Below are positions 52,978 through 62,448 of a stretch of DNA of 64,000 nt, in pieces. The stretch lies in contig JAAEAF010000285.1 of assembly GCA_011037195.1 (NCBI GenBank), positions 62,001 through 126,000 of the forward strand. The letters run 5' to 3'. Every line of letters begins with the position of its first letter. Position 1 is the first letter of the stretch. The position numbers were made by a program, and so were the translations under genes. Origin of the DNA: Triatoma infestans. Taxonomy: Eukaryota; Arthropoda; Insecta; Hemiptera; Reduviidae. The notes under the pieces are model-generated. The model did not search any database. It was not told the origin of the DNA and worked only from the letters and a program-made list of their open reading frames with translations.

Positions 52978-55900
52978 CTATTCCCCCCTGTATCCCAACG
53001 CTTTCGTCGTAAATTTGTCATCCTCTTGAATTACCCGTTTGTGGTCATTGGGTGAAAGTGCTATTTTATTTATTGTAACTGAGGATAATTGATGTTTTGT
53101 GGATCTTATTGAAGTGGTTGGAACTCTGAATACTTGCTCTTTTTCGATACATTCTATGTAGTTTTTAAAGTTAATATTTTGTCGTAATGAAGGGGTGTGA
53201 ACCCCTTTAGCCTTCAGAATTTCCAACCCTTCAATATCCAAAGCATACATTTTAGGACGTAAACCCACAAAAGCATTTATAATTTTTCCGTTTGCCTCAT
53301 CTTTAAACTTGCCGAGAACCTTTTTATTCCTGTTGGAATGGCAAGGATGAGATATTGGGTAGTCGGAAGTGTCCATGTCATTCAGTAAGTGTAATTTCAT
53401 GTCCAGATATAAGTCTTCCGTCTTTATTTCGAAAATAAAACTGTCTGTGTCAATGTAACCGATTTTTATCATGTTTGGTTTGTAGATCTTTGCCATTGTA
53501 GAGTAAAAGTAACTGTATAATGTACATTTCGACAAGTCTAAAATAGATGCTCCCAAATATAAAGCTTTGTCAAAGGTTAGTCTTGTCTGAGTCATGTGGA
53601 CAGCTGCAAGATTTTCACTGTAGATGGTTCGATCAATGAATCCAGGTTTGGCTATTAATTTTTCAATACGTTTTCCACTACTGACAAGTTTTATGTTTTT
53701 TCTTTTCCTAATATTTTCCATTGTTTTCCCATACACCGAGTTGTTATACAGTTTGTAAAGGTCTTTGTCAAAGTTGTTTTTCGCATTTTTTCTAAGTTCT
53801 GTATTAAGTTCAATGTACGGTTTGAGCCAGTTTGATTGTCGGAATTTTAGTACTCGATAAACTTTCTTCAAAACTAACCCATGTTGAATGGCTTGTTGCA
53901 GAGTTACATAATGAACTATGTATCTGCACCGGTCATTCAAATGGGCTACTAATTTTTTCTGTTTATCGATTATTATGTTTTCCGGAAGGAAAGGTAGGTC
54001 ATTGTGTAGCTTGTGTAAGTGTGGGGGATAGTGTACGTCTACGTCTACTATATAACCATAGTCGTCGTTCGCAGTTACGTCTTTAATATTGAATTGTTCG
54101 GGACTTATCCATTGGAACTCTCCATAAGGTAATGGTTGAGACATGGCATAACCGTACAAATTATTGCAATCTTGGTAGGTTATGAAAGTGCTCTCTTTAT
54201 TTGGATTGTAATCTTTCATGTATTTATTATTTGCGACCAAATAACGATGAGCAACTTGACATAACCCACCTCGGATGCTCTGCTCAACCATCATTATCTG
54301 ATCATAATCTAGGAGAAGTTCCAATTTGATACCTGTATATCGTAACATGGCATCCCAGGATAAGCCGGGCAATGTAAAATAGTGACAAGGATCCAGTTTG
54401 TGTGTTGTCAATGTGACATTACGGAATGTTTCAAATACGTCAGCTAACAGCAATACATCAGTTTTAAGGTATAGGTCACTATATTCTCCCAAGCTTTTAC
54501 ACTTGAAAGTTGACCATATATTACATGCATGCTGATAGTCCTCTTCCGTAATATCACATTTTTTCAAGTGGCTATAGAAGGCAGTCCTTGGTGGTAAGTT
54601 TGTCTCTTTTAATTTGTTCCAGTCAGTAATGTATTCGTATGGGAAAACACCTTTTCTTGTCAATAGTGGAAGTTGTTCTGGTGTAAAAAATTTACTAGTG
54701 TCTGGTATGTCGGGTAGTGTTTGTACTAATTTGTCTAAACTAGATGGCATAAATCGAAATGTGTCTATAAATCGTAGTTTTATATGTGGTGTTATGGTTT
54801 TACTAAAGGATATGTACTTCTCTTCATTATTTGGTATGACGTCTATTTGTTTGTCATCGTAGTCCAGTTCGCGTACGATAAAGTGGCTATCATATCCGGT
54901 AAGGTTGTGTAGGAGAACGGGTAAAAAGTTGGGGTTTTGATACCTTATATTACAGGTAGAATGAGCTGCCCCTCTGTATCGTCCTGTTAAGTGGCAGTGG
55001 TCACGTACTTTGTCATTGGTTGTAAAAGTTTTGTCACACATATAACAAGTGTTAGCTGCGTTATGTCGTCTTTGTTCGTCTATAGTCAATTGTTTCATTG
55101 GTAATTGTCTAGAGTATATAGCACTTATTTTTTCTGCTATGTTTTTTAAATATTGAAGGAAATGAGCGGCAGCATTTTCTCCCCGATAAATATAAGGTTC
55201 AGTAGGAAGTGTAGGATCCAACTGGATTACATCTTCAGTACACTTTAAATATGTGCAGAAACTCATAGCCTCATGCTTTTGGTACTGAAGAGTGTAGGAT
55301 AATTCGGGGTTTGGTTGACAGTTCTGGATTGGTGCTAAAATAGCCTCAAAATCGGCATAAACTACAAAAGGTACTCTCAGCGCTCGTTCGACATGTTCAA
55401 ACTGTACAAACGGCTTTTTAAATGGAAGATCAACAGAAACAGGTTTATTTTTTTTACACAATTTCTTATGTTCTTCCATTTTTTCTATTCCATTGTACTC
55501 AACAATGTAATGCTGAAAGCACCTTTTGCAGATTAATATTTTATGTCCATGTCCAGTCATTTGTTTACGTAACAGTCGTTCAAAGTTTTTAATATAAACG
55601 TAGTGCTGTAGTCCGTCATCATTGTCAATCAATAGTAAGTCTCTATGGTCTTCCAGTTCAGTGTCTACAATCTTTAATGGGTAAACATTAGTTTTGTCGT
55701 CCAACCCGAAGACATTGATCGATATATTATTTTTTTTTTCAAATTTTTTTATGTCACATAGGGGAGTGGGGAATGTGATGTCGGAAAAGTCATAAGGATG
55801 ATGTAAATTGGTGTAATTACTTACTCTTTCGGGATGTACAGGAACCAATTTGGATAAAACGGAATATCGGAAACACTGTTTGTCATTATTTTTTACGTTA

Positions 55901-56619
55901 ATACAGGATTTAGTATTGAATATTTTGGGTGGTAAAGGAATGTAAGTACTTCCACGTAAGGGTATGTATTTATTAATTCTCAGTCTTAAACCATCTACAG
56001 CATGCAGTGTCCAGCCACTCTTTTTCAGTTCTGTCTGTTCCAGTTCGTTCTGTAGTGTTTTGTACGCATTGTCGAGTAGTTCAGAAATGTCACTCTCTTG
56101 AACTACTCTTGTATTTTTTGTCTTAAATGTAACGTCCGTTTCTTCCCCCAATTGATTGTCCATGGTACAGTCCACAAGTATGTTAAATTTAATGGCTTTG
56201 TATTCTGTTAGGGCTAATTGTATTGCGTTCGTCAGTTTAGTCTTTACAGAATTTAAAAACAGAGTCAAATCCAAATTGTCATTTGATCTTACGAAATATG
56301 ATTTTAATCTGCTTTCAAACGCTGTTTCATATTCAATCAGTCCGTCAGTGTTGGGAATTGTCGCCAGTAATTGGGATCTAGAAGGTTCTGTCTTCAGTTT
56401 TTTGCTTGGTCTTTCAGTCTTAGTACAAGCATGTTCATGTCTAGTTAAATTGTAAAAGTCAGAGAAAATATTGCCACAAGAAGAACAAATGCCCGTAAAG
56501 TTAGTCTGGCAATATTTCTCATGACGTCGCCTGTTGTTGGGGCGGGAGAACACTTTCCCACAACGAGCACAAACTTTAGATGTATCCGGAAAGGCTTTCT
56601 CATTGTCAAACGAGTCCAT
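52978..56619 (-). CDS. protein-primed family B DNA polymerase with zinc fingers
   Basis: About 1213 aa from ATG 56619 (MDSFDNEKAF); the frame opens slightly upstream without ATG. Numbering below counts from the upstream open frame and is 11 higher than from this ATG. Two Cys/His fingers at about 28-48 and 56-76 and a further CKRC...HKKLC at 375-399. Exonuclease motifs: VYADFEA (431-437), NLTGYDSHF (583-591), Y728-x3-D732. An endonuclease-VII-like CxxC...DHCHLTGRYRG...CN lies at 536-568. Polymerase motifs: A DCNNLYGYA (828-836), B K967...NSVYG (971-975), C YIDTDS (1066-1071). All catalytic residues are present, so it is probably functional in replicating the element. A 5'UTR intron is likely. 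Confidence 0.95.
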   Translation of the reverse strand: MDSFDNEKAFPDTSKVCARCGKVFSRPNNRRRHEKYCQTNFTGICSSCGNIFSDFYNLTRHEHACTKTERPSKKLKTEPSRSQLLATIPNTDGLIEYETAFESRLKSYFVRSNDNLDLTLFLNSVKTKLTNAIQLALTEYKAIKFNILVDCTMDNQLGEETDVTFKTKNTRVVQESDISELLDNAYKTLQNELEQTELKKSGWTLHAVDGLRLRINKYIPLRGSTYIPLPPKIFNTKSCINVKNNDKQCFRYSVLSKLVPVHPERVSNYTNLHHPYDFSDITFPTPLCDIKKFEKKNNISINVFGLDDKTNVYPLKIVDTELEDHRDLLLIDNDDGLQHYVYIKNFERLLRKQMTGHGHKILICKRCFQHYIVEYNGIEKMEEHKKLCKKNKPVSVDLPFKKPFVQFEHVERALRVPFVVYADFEAILAPIQNCQPNPELSYTLQYQKHEAMSFCTYLKCTEDVIQLDPTLPTEPYIYRGENAAAHFLQYLKNIAEKISAIYSRQLPMKQLTIDEQRRHNAANTCYMCDKTFTTNDKVRDHCHLTGRYRGAAHSTCNIRYQNPNFLPVLLHNLTGYDSHFIVRELDYDDKQIDVIPNNEEKYISFSKTITPHIKLRFIDTFRFMPSSLDKLVQTLPDIPDTSKFFTPEQLPLLTRKGVFPYEYITDWNKLKETNLPPRTAFYSHLKKCDITEEDYQHACNIWSTFKCKSLGEYSDLYLKTDVLLLADVFETFRNVTLTTHKLDPCHYFTLPGLSWDAMLRYTGIKLELLLDYDQIMMVEQSIRGGLCQVAHRYLVANNKYMKDYNPNKESTFITYQDCNNLYGYAMSQPLPYGEFQWISPEQFNIKDVTANDDYGYIVDVDVHYPPHLHKLHNDLPFLPENIIIDKQKKLVAHLNDRCRYIVHYVTLQQAIQHGLVLKKVYRVLKFRQSNWLKPYIELNTELRKNAKNNFDKDLYKLYNNSVYGKTMENIRKRKNIKLVSSGKRIEKLIAKPGFIDRTIYSENLAAVHMTQTRLTFDKALYLGASILDLSKCTLYSYFYSTMAKIYKPNMIKIGYIDTDSFIFEIKTEDLYLDMKLHLLNDMDTSDYPISHPCHSNRNKKVLGKFKDEANGKIINAFVGLRPKMYALDIEGLEILKAKGVHTPSLRQNINFKNYIECIEKEQVFRVPTTSIRSTKHQLSSVTINKIALSPNDHKRVIQEDDKFTTKALGYRGE

Positions 56620-56647
56620 TCTCAAGTCTGTTTTGATGTTTGATCTA

Positions 56648-57075
56648 ATCAAATTGTTTTAAAGTTAAATAATATCAAACACTTTAATAGGGGGAAATAG
56701 AAAAAAAAAAAAAACTTACATGTACTGAACAGTTACAGATGACCAAGATACACCTTACACTTATGTCTGCTTATGTCTTTCTTTTATAATCTGAACACAT
56801 GAGGAAATACAAAAAAAAAAAAAAATGAATTAAAAAAAAAATAAAAAAACTGAAGAAAAATGTGTATAATTTCTTCACACAAATCAAATTGTTTTAAAGT
56901 TAAATAATATCAAACATTTTTTAATAGGGGGAAATAGAAAAAAAATAATAAAAACTTACATGTACTGAACAGTTACAGATGACCAAGATACACTTATGTC
57001 TGCTTATGTCTTTCTTTTATAATCTGAACACATGAGGAAATACAAAAAAATGAATTAAAAAAAAAATAAAAAATA
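56648..57075. repeat. 235-bp tandem duplication upstream of the polymerase
   Basis: ATCAAATTGTTTTAAAGTTA at 56648 recurs at 56883, with the same downstream order (TACATGTACTGAACAGTTAC, TCTGCTTATGTCTTTC). On the minus strand each unit has an ACAT|GTAAGT donor, and the unit nearest the gene has a GATTAG acceptor before the polymerase ATG. Confidence 0.85.
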
Positions 57076-57087
57076 AAAAACAAAAAA

Positions 57088-57411
57088 TCATTGAAAAAAA
57101 TAATTAATAAAACCACTTACGCTGGTTAAAAAGCGAAAAAAACCAATCTCCAAAAAGTGAGGAAAATGTGTATAATTTCTTCTTTTTTTTCTTTTTTTTT
57201 TTTTTGTTATTGTTTTAGGATCTAAACAAATGAGAAAAAGTTTTACAATATTGGTGGAATATATTAAATTATGGGAGTATCTAATGTTTTTAATTTGTTC
57301 TAAGTGCACATTCCTACTACAGTCCACACACAAGAAACCAGAATCATAAATCACCATTTTCACTTTTATACATTCATAATCATCTAATATACATGTCATT
57401 TCTTGACTCAT
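57088..57411 (-). CDS. small exon/protein upstream of the polymerase
   Basis: ATG at 57411 opens MSQEMTCILDDYECIKVKM, then a Cys pair (FLCVDCSRNV), an Ile/Tyr-rich segment and a Lys-rich run. A strong donor, AACCAGC|GTAAGT, at 57121 suggests the exon ends there (about 97 codons), so the last ten codons are intronic. The splice phase (0) does not fit an in-frame fusion to the polymerase at the GATTAG acceptor. It may be a separate small protein or an upstream frame in the polymerase transcript. No family recognised. Confidence 0.4.
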   Translation of the reverse strand: MSQEMTCILDDYECIKVKMVIYDSGFLCVDCSRNVHLEQIKNIRYSHNLIYSTNIVKLFLICLDPKTITKKKKRKKRRNYTHFPHFLEIGFFRFLTSVSGFINYFFQ

Positions 57412-57521
57412 TATTTTTTCTTTAAATTATCAATGAAAAATTAGAAAAAAAAATAAAACCTAACATAAATCTAACTAATGTAGAATCTATTGTTACCAAG
57501 CGTAATGAAATAGAAATCTTA

Positions 57522-57625
57522 CCTGAAATAGGAGTAAGCAGGCGTGAGATCACTGGTCGCACTTCTAATTAACACAGTTTTTCTATAGAGTGATGTCTTG
57601 TGCACTCGTCACTACACTTTATATA
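57522..57625 (-). promoter_or_regulatory. TATA promoter and first non-coding exon of the polymerase-side transcript
   Basis: Minus strand TATATAAAG (57617-57625) is followed about 30 bases later by the likely start region and, after roughly 90 bases, a consensus donor TTTCAG|GTAAGA near 57522. Upstream, TGACGTATGCAAAT (plus-strand reading) joins CRE-like and octamer-like motifs. It fits a spliced transcript leading to 57411 and the polymerase. Confidence 0.5.
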
Positions 57626-57639
57626 CTATTACCGCTGTG

Positions 57640-59000
57640 ACGTATGCAAATTAAACGGTTTTTTTTCTAAGCTCGTTCTTTTTATTCTCTTTGTTGGAAA
57701 AATATTTTCTATTATCGACTTTTTTTTTTTCGTTTTAATTTTACAATTATATTATATTTATTTAAATATTATTTGAGCATTTACTTAAATTTTCATGTTA
57801 GAGCCAATCTTTTACACACAATTTTACGCGCTTAATAATGCATTTTGTATAATTATTCATTAGTTCCTTTTTTTTTGTGTGTTCTGTTTCATACATTAGT
57901 CATGCACCTAATAATACGATTTTTGTACAAGTACTCATTATAGAAGCGCTCAGTTACAGATATTTATTTATCTTTTTAATCTTCTAATAGATCTTTTATT
58001 TTTCTCTCTCTTACACACATCAAAATTTGAGCAGATTCTATATGTCTTAAAAGTATAATTTTTTGGGTACAAGAAGCGCATTGCAACTTGAAATGTGCAA
58101 ATAATAGAACAAATGGGAATCAGCCATCCATTTAATCAAGACTTTACTAGGGGTAAAAAACATTATATTGATGAACTGATTCAAAATGAAAAGTTGGATC
58201 AGAGTATTTCACACTTGTGCTACTAAATTATACCCTTTTTTCAAAAAATAACCCACCAGTGAATTTTTAATATTTAACATGGAATTATTCAATTATCTTT
58301 TAATATATAAGTGATAGCGAGTCCCTTTTTTTTTTTTTTTTTACACTTATTTTAATTGTAAACACATATTGACTGTTTTCAACAATGACTGATTAGTCAT
58401 TTTATCCAATTAGCATTATTTAAATAATGAATATATATATATTTTTTATACATGTATAATTTTTAATTTTTATTTTAAATAAAAAGAAATATTCTTTACT
58501 ATTATGTTATTTATATAAACTTGATATGACAGAATAATGTAGCATGGGAAATTAACGATCAGCATAACTGTAAGAGAGAGAACATGATATTTCTATAAAT
58601 TCATGCAAGCCTTTATTTTAATGATTCATTTTAAAAACTGCAAGGCTTTGTGAGAAAGAAAAACTGTACATATGCTATTCCCACGATGTTACATGATTCC
58701 TATGGAATATTACTAACATTGATTTTGCTATATAACTATTTATTAAATAGGAACAAAAGTACGAACGGAAAAATACAGATGCAAAGGTCGATGAATCCTG
58801 GACATAGTATATCTTTGTCTCACAATTGTAAGATTAGAATTTGAAACGAATGATGTGATCCCAGCTAAGACGAGTGTATATTGCCTAATTATAAGTGAAC
58901 AGATTTTCCAATACAATCCATTTACAAGTACTGTGAATAAAATAGCATAATAGTCTTTTTTTCCCCCACAGAGAAATAATAATTTTTTATGTTAATTTTT
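57640..59000. other. non-coding right interior of the Polinton-type element
   Basis: AT-rich, no gene. It contains decayed copies of TIR sequence near 58757-58800. Confidence 0.5.
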
Positions 59001-60134
59001 CATAAGAATTTAAAATGTGCTAAAAATCTTAGGCCATTCAATATGGTTTAATATGATGTATGTTACATTGTTTTTTTTTTTGTTTTTTTTTTTCAAATTT
59101 GTTTATTGTAAAGATAAGTTATTGAATGTGCATTTAACATAATAATTGTAAAAATAAAATTAATATATTAATTATTTTTAATCAAGATTGTTTTTTTTTT
59201 TTCTCTCTCTATTTCCTATACATCAGGGTGTATATTATGTTGCGTTAGAAAAACAGACCTAACGATTTTGCCAAAAAAAAAAAAACTTACAGATTTTATT
59301 AAGAGAGTGACTCATAAAATCGATAATAATTATATACTGGATTCGATAGGTGTTATCAATATACATATCGATAAATAAAAATTATCTTAAAAAATGAAAA
59401 TGGAGATTTACATTGTAATTGCTTACCAAAAACCTTACACAGGTAAGTGACTCATAAATCATGTATACTGTATTAAATGTCAATATACTTGATCGATAAA
59501 AATAGATGAGAAGGAACCATAGATTAAGTTTTAGTTTATTGTTTACCAAAAAAAAAAAAACACATAAGTATTTGTCAATAAATAAATAAAAAAAAAAAAA
59601 AAAAATATATATTATAATTAGGAATTACATCGCAAACATTGGGCACACATAGAGGTTAATAAACTTTTGTACGAATGGAAAAATACAGGTTAATGAACCC
59701 TGGCCTGGGGTACGTGGGGCAGAGCCTCTCTTTAAGTCTCTGTGTATATATTTTATATATCTATAGAGAGATAGAGAGTGAGAAAGGATATGAGAGAGAT
59801 GAGGGAGAAGTATGTGGGGTGAGGTATAAGGATCTAAAGAAAACTACTATTGCCAAGTTACCACTATAGCTGAGTGGTGTAAGTGATGGACTTGGATGAC
59901 GAAGGTTGTGAGATCGCTTTTGCTGACCTAAGCAAAAAAAAAAATTAATTTTTAATATTTCTTCGCTTATAGGAAAAGGGGATGGGGAGGGGGTGGGGGA
60001 AAAGTTGGGAATAGGTTGGGGGAGGGGAGAGGGATCATGTGGTGGGAGAGGGGTAATGTGACTGTGGTGGGAGAGGGGGACGGCCGCCATCTTGTGCAAA
60101 AAAAGTGGCCTAGAACCCGTCAATCCTATCTACT
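59001..60134. repeat. right terminal inverted repeat of the Polinton-type element
   Basis: Inverted partner of 45482-46215. The outer ~520 bases match closely. Inside that, an inserted AT-rich stretch and extra sub-terminal repeat units (59280-59560) make this end about 400 bases longer. A block near 59001-59045 pairs with 46168-46215. A further decayed piece of the same end (ACGGAAAAATACAGATG ... GATGAATCCTGG) lies at about 58757-58800. Confidence 0.88.
59861..59934 (+). other. tRNA-like (SINE-like) segment within right TIR
   Basis: Mirror of 45682-45762, including TAGCTGAGTGGTGTAAGTG and GGTTGTGAGATCGC, followed by AAGCAAAAAAAA. The B box deviates from GGTTCGANTCC, so transcription is uncertain. 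Confidence 0.6.
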
Positions 60135-60140
60135 CATGAT

Positions 60141-60870
60141 AAATAAAAACGAATATATTTGATTTCCTCAAATATTTATTTTAACTCTTCTCCAATTTGC
60201 CGTTTGCTGCCAACCTTCTTACATATCAATTTACTTACATAATTTCTTGTATTAACCCTACTTGTATTTCACATTTATGTATTACTTGTACAAGCTTTTG
60301 ACTGCCCATAAACTTTGCATCGCCTTTCTTTAAACTTTATCTATTCCTATTAGTACAGTATACTCCTGGAATAACTTATCGCCCCCCTCCTTAATAAAAA
60401 TAACTTGATAAGACACTGAGCATACTTTACAACACTATTAAAAATTGATTTATAGAGTATTCTGCAAAACAGTAAACAAATTTATTATACACTATTTTTA
60501 TAATGTCTAATCATAACTTACAATAATTCCATTTTGCCATTAATCACATACACATAGTAACATAACCTTATAACCTCCTCACATAATTATATACAACCAA
60601 CAAGTGTGAGTAACAAGTAACAGAAACATTACGTTGAATTGAACTCTCTACACGAACTTGGTCAATTTGCTCTGACGATGGATGAAAATCCGAAACCGGT
60701 CAGCAAGAAAATAAATATGCATGCTACGACGGACAAAATACCAGATGTTATCCAACATTGCGGATCCATCCACATATTCAAGAAAGTATAATAATCATCA
60801 ACTAAAAGTAGCCGAAACAAGTTTTTATAGAAAACCTCCTAGTCGCTCATATTTATAACATTTGCACTTC
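60141..60870. other. unassigned flank
   Basis: No gene seen. GACGATGGATGAAAATCCGA followed by AACCGGTCAGC near 60676 is a phrase common at ends of insect retroelements, but no boundaries could be set. Confidence 0.35.
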
Positions 60871-60879
60871 TCGGAAATT

Positions 60880-60945
60880 TTCGCTTCTCGGCTTTTGGAT
60901 AAGATTAAAGTGTAGTATCTATTCTTATTACCATAATATTAAGAG
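60880..60945 (+). pseudogene. U2 snRNA pseudogene (5' ~65 nt)
   Basis: TCGCTTCTCGGCTTTTGGAT, AAGATTAAAGTGTAGTATCT and ATTCTTATTACCATAATATT match the conserved 5' end of U2 snRNA (TCGCTTCTCGGCCTTTTGGC, AAGATCAAGTGTAGTATCTG, then TTCTTATCAG) with several substitutions and indels. The stem-loop and Sm-site regions are missing after about position 65, so this is a 3'-truncated pseudogene. Confidence 0.85.
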
Positions 60946-61189
60946 TTAGACATGCATCTTGATGGTGGAAAGTAAATCATTTGCCGGCTAGCTAAAGAGG
61001 GACATTTACAAAACAGATCTGTGAGAATTTCACTTAAGAAATGGTGATAACTATATGCGTTTCAATGTTTTTATTGTAAAAATATGGACCTACAAGTTTA
61101 TCATCACCTATTAGGCCGCACCACAAATTTATCGTAAGTTATTGTCCAATCAAATAACATTTGAAACTTAACTTAAAATCATTTATTCC

Positions 61190-62448
61190 TGGAATCATGT
61201 TTCATGAGTTAAAAGTGTTTACGATTGTATCTGTACAGTTTGGCACAACAAGTTTGAAGAAAATCGCTAGGATTATTTTTGAAAAAATTCTAACCCCCCC
61301 CCCCCAAATTTAAAAAACTTATTCTCTAAGTCGCACTTCCGCTTAACTTATTTTCATAATATTATAGTAAATTTTTGTAATGCTTCTAGTTTATATTAAT
61401 ATTATTAGTTGTTAAAAACTATTCGTTATACTGAAAGGGTATTTTATAGGAAAGTATTACGTTACTGTTGTAAAATACGCAAACGTTTTATTTATTTCTA
61501 TGTGTAAGATAGTATAATAGGTAAGATATATTTATGTGCATTTCACAGGAGAATTTTTCTTTCCAAGTGTTGCATCAGAGTGGATTCAGGTCATAAAATA
61601 TAAAAAGAGACTAAATATCATTGCAACTTCTATGCCACCCTTCAATAAAACTATTTTGGCTGTTCACCAATTATGTTGTACGAACTAATCTTTCATTATA
61701 GAAAAGAGAGAGAGAGAAGGCAACAAAAAACTAAATCAGTAATATTTAGACGCTTACAAAACTATAAAAGATGAAAGCACACTTATTTAACACTTTACAC
61801 TGTATTTTAGTTACAAAACATAAGACGTCGGAACCACTTAGATATATGTGGTGATTTACATGCTAGTTTTAGTGTAAATATTGTAAGGTACTGTTCTTAG
61901 TGGTTATAATTTATGTAATATATTCAACCAGGCTAGGTTTATATTATGTTCATACATTCTTGTGGATATAAACTTGTGTGCTTTTCATGGGCAGCTGCAC
62001 ACAAACTCTCTTTTAGAAAACTCACGACTACAATATATAAATACAACGAGTAAGTCACTTAAGTAAATGTTAATTCTTAGAACATGTATAATAGCGTAAT
62101 TCTCACAAAATGGACATTTTTTTCTTCTTCTTCTTCTTCTTTTATCAAGATTTTAAAAGAGAAACAACATTTATATAAAAATCTCTCAAGATTTTTTTCT
62201 TACTATAATTCTCACAGTTTTTTGATCGCATTAATTTCCTTAAAACTCGGAATTTTTAGTGATTTTTGTTTTACTATTAATATTACATAAAAGTAATGGA
62301 ACTGTTACTATTATGAAATATCATTAGTTGGAAGAGAATTGTTGCGGTCCTTCATTGTCCCTAGAATCATACTTCCCAGAAAAATATTTCAAATAGACTT
62401 AGGACTACATATATGAGTATATATAAGTTTAAAGTAAGGCTATATATA
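61190..62448. other. unassigned interval with MITE scraps
   Basis: Phrases of the ~1-kb family occur near 61250-61350 (AGAAAATCGCTAGGATTATT, GTCGCACTTCCG) and 62150-62240 (TTTTATCAAGA, CCTTAAAACTCGGAATTTT). No gene seen. Confidence 0.35.

Larger units (their letters stand above)
45482..60134. mobile_element. Polinton/Maverick-type element, 14.65 kb
   Basis: A perfect 6-bp target duplication CATGAT (45476-45481 and 60135-60140) bounds inverted ends beginning 5'-AGTAGATAGGATTGACGGG. Six-base duplications and AG ends are the Polinton hallmark. Contents: small minus-strand frames, a nested Rep-like unit, a DUF8207-like gene, a chromodomain integrase, protein-primed-type DNA polymerase B and a small minus-strand exon. 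Hallmark FtsK/A32-type ATPase, adenain-like protease and double-jelly-roll and penton capsid genes are not seen. All long frames are accounted for without them. The size is near the low end for Polintons. Polymerase and integrase are intact, and the outer ends are about 95% identical by eye, so insertion was fairly recent. Confidence 0.92.

Noticed and set aside
54900..55100. Homing endonuclease or intein in PolB at the DHCHLTG block
   Set aside because: The polymerase reads straight through without intein splice-junction residues. The block is a normal zinc-site insertion of this PolB family.
53832..56455. Plus-strand frames of 82-99 codons inside the polymerase gene
   Set aside because: They are antisense shadows of an intact catalytic gene.
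59761..60123. 120-codon Pro/Ser-rich frame in the right TIR, with a partner frame at 45759-45986
   Set aside because: Composition follows the C/T-rich TIR and the tRNA-like segment. The left TIR copy does not keep the whole frame open.
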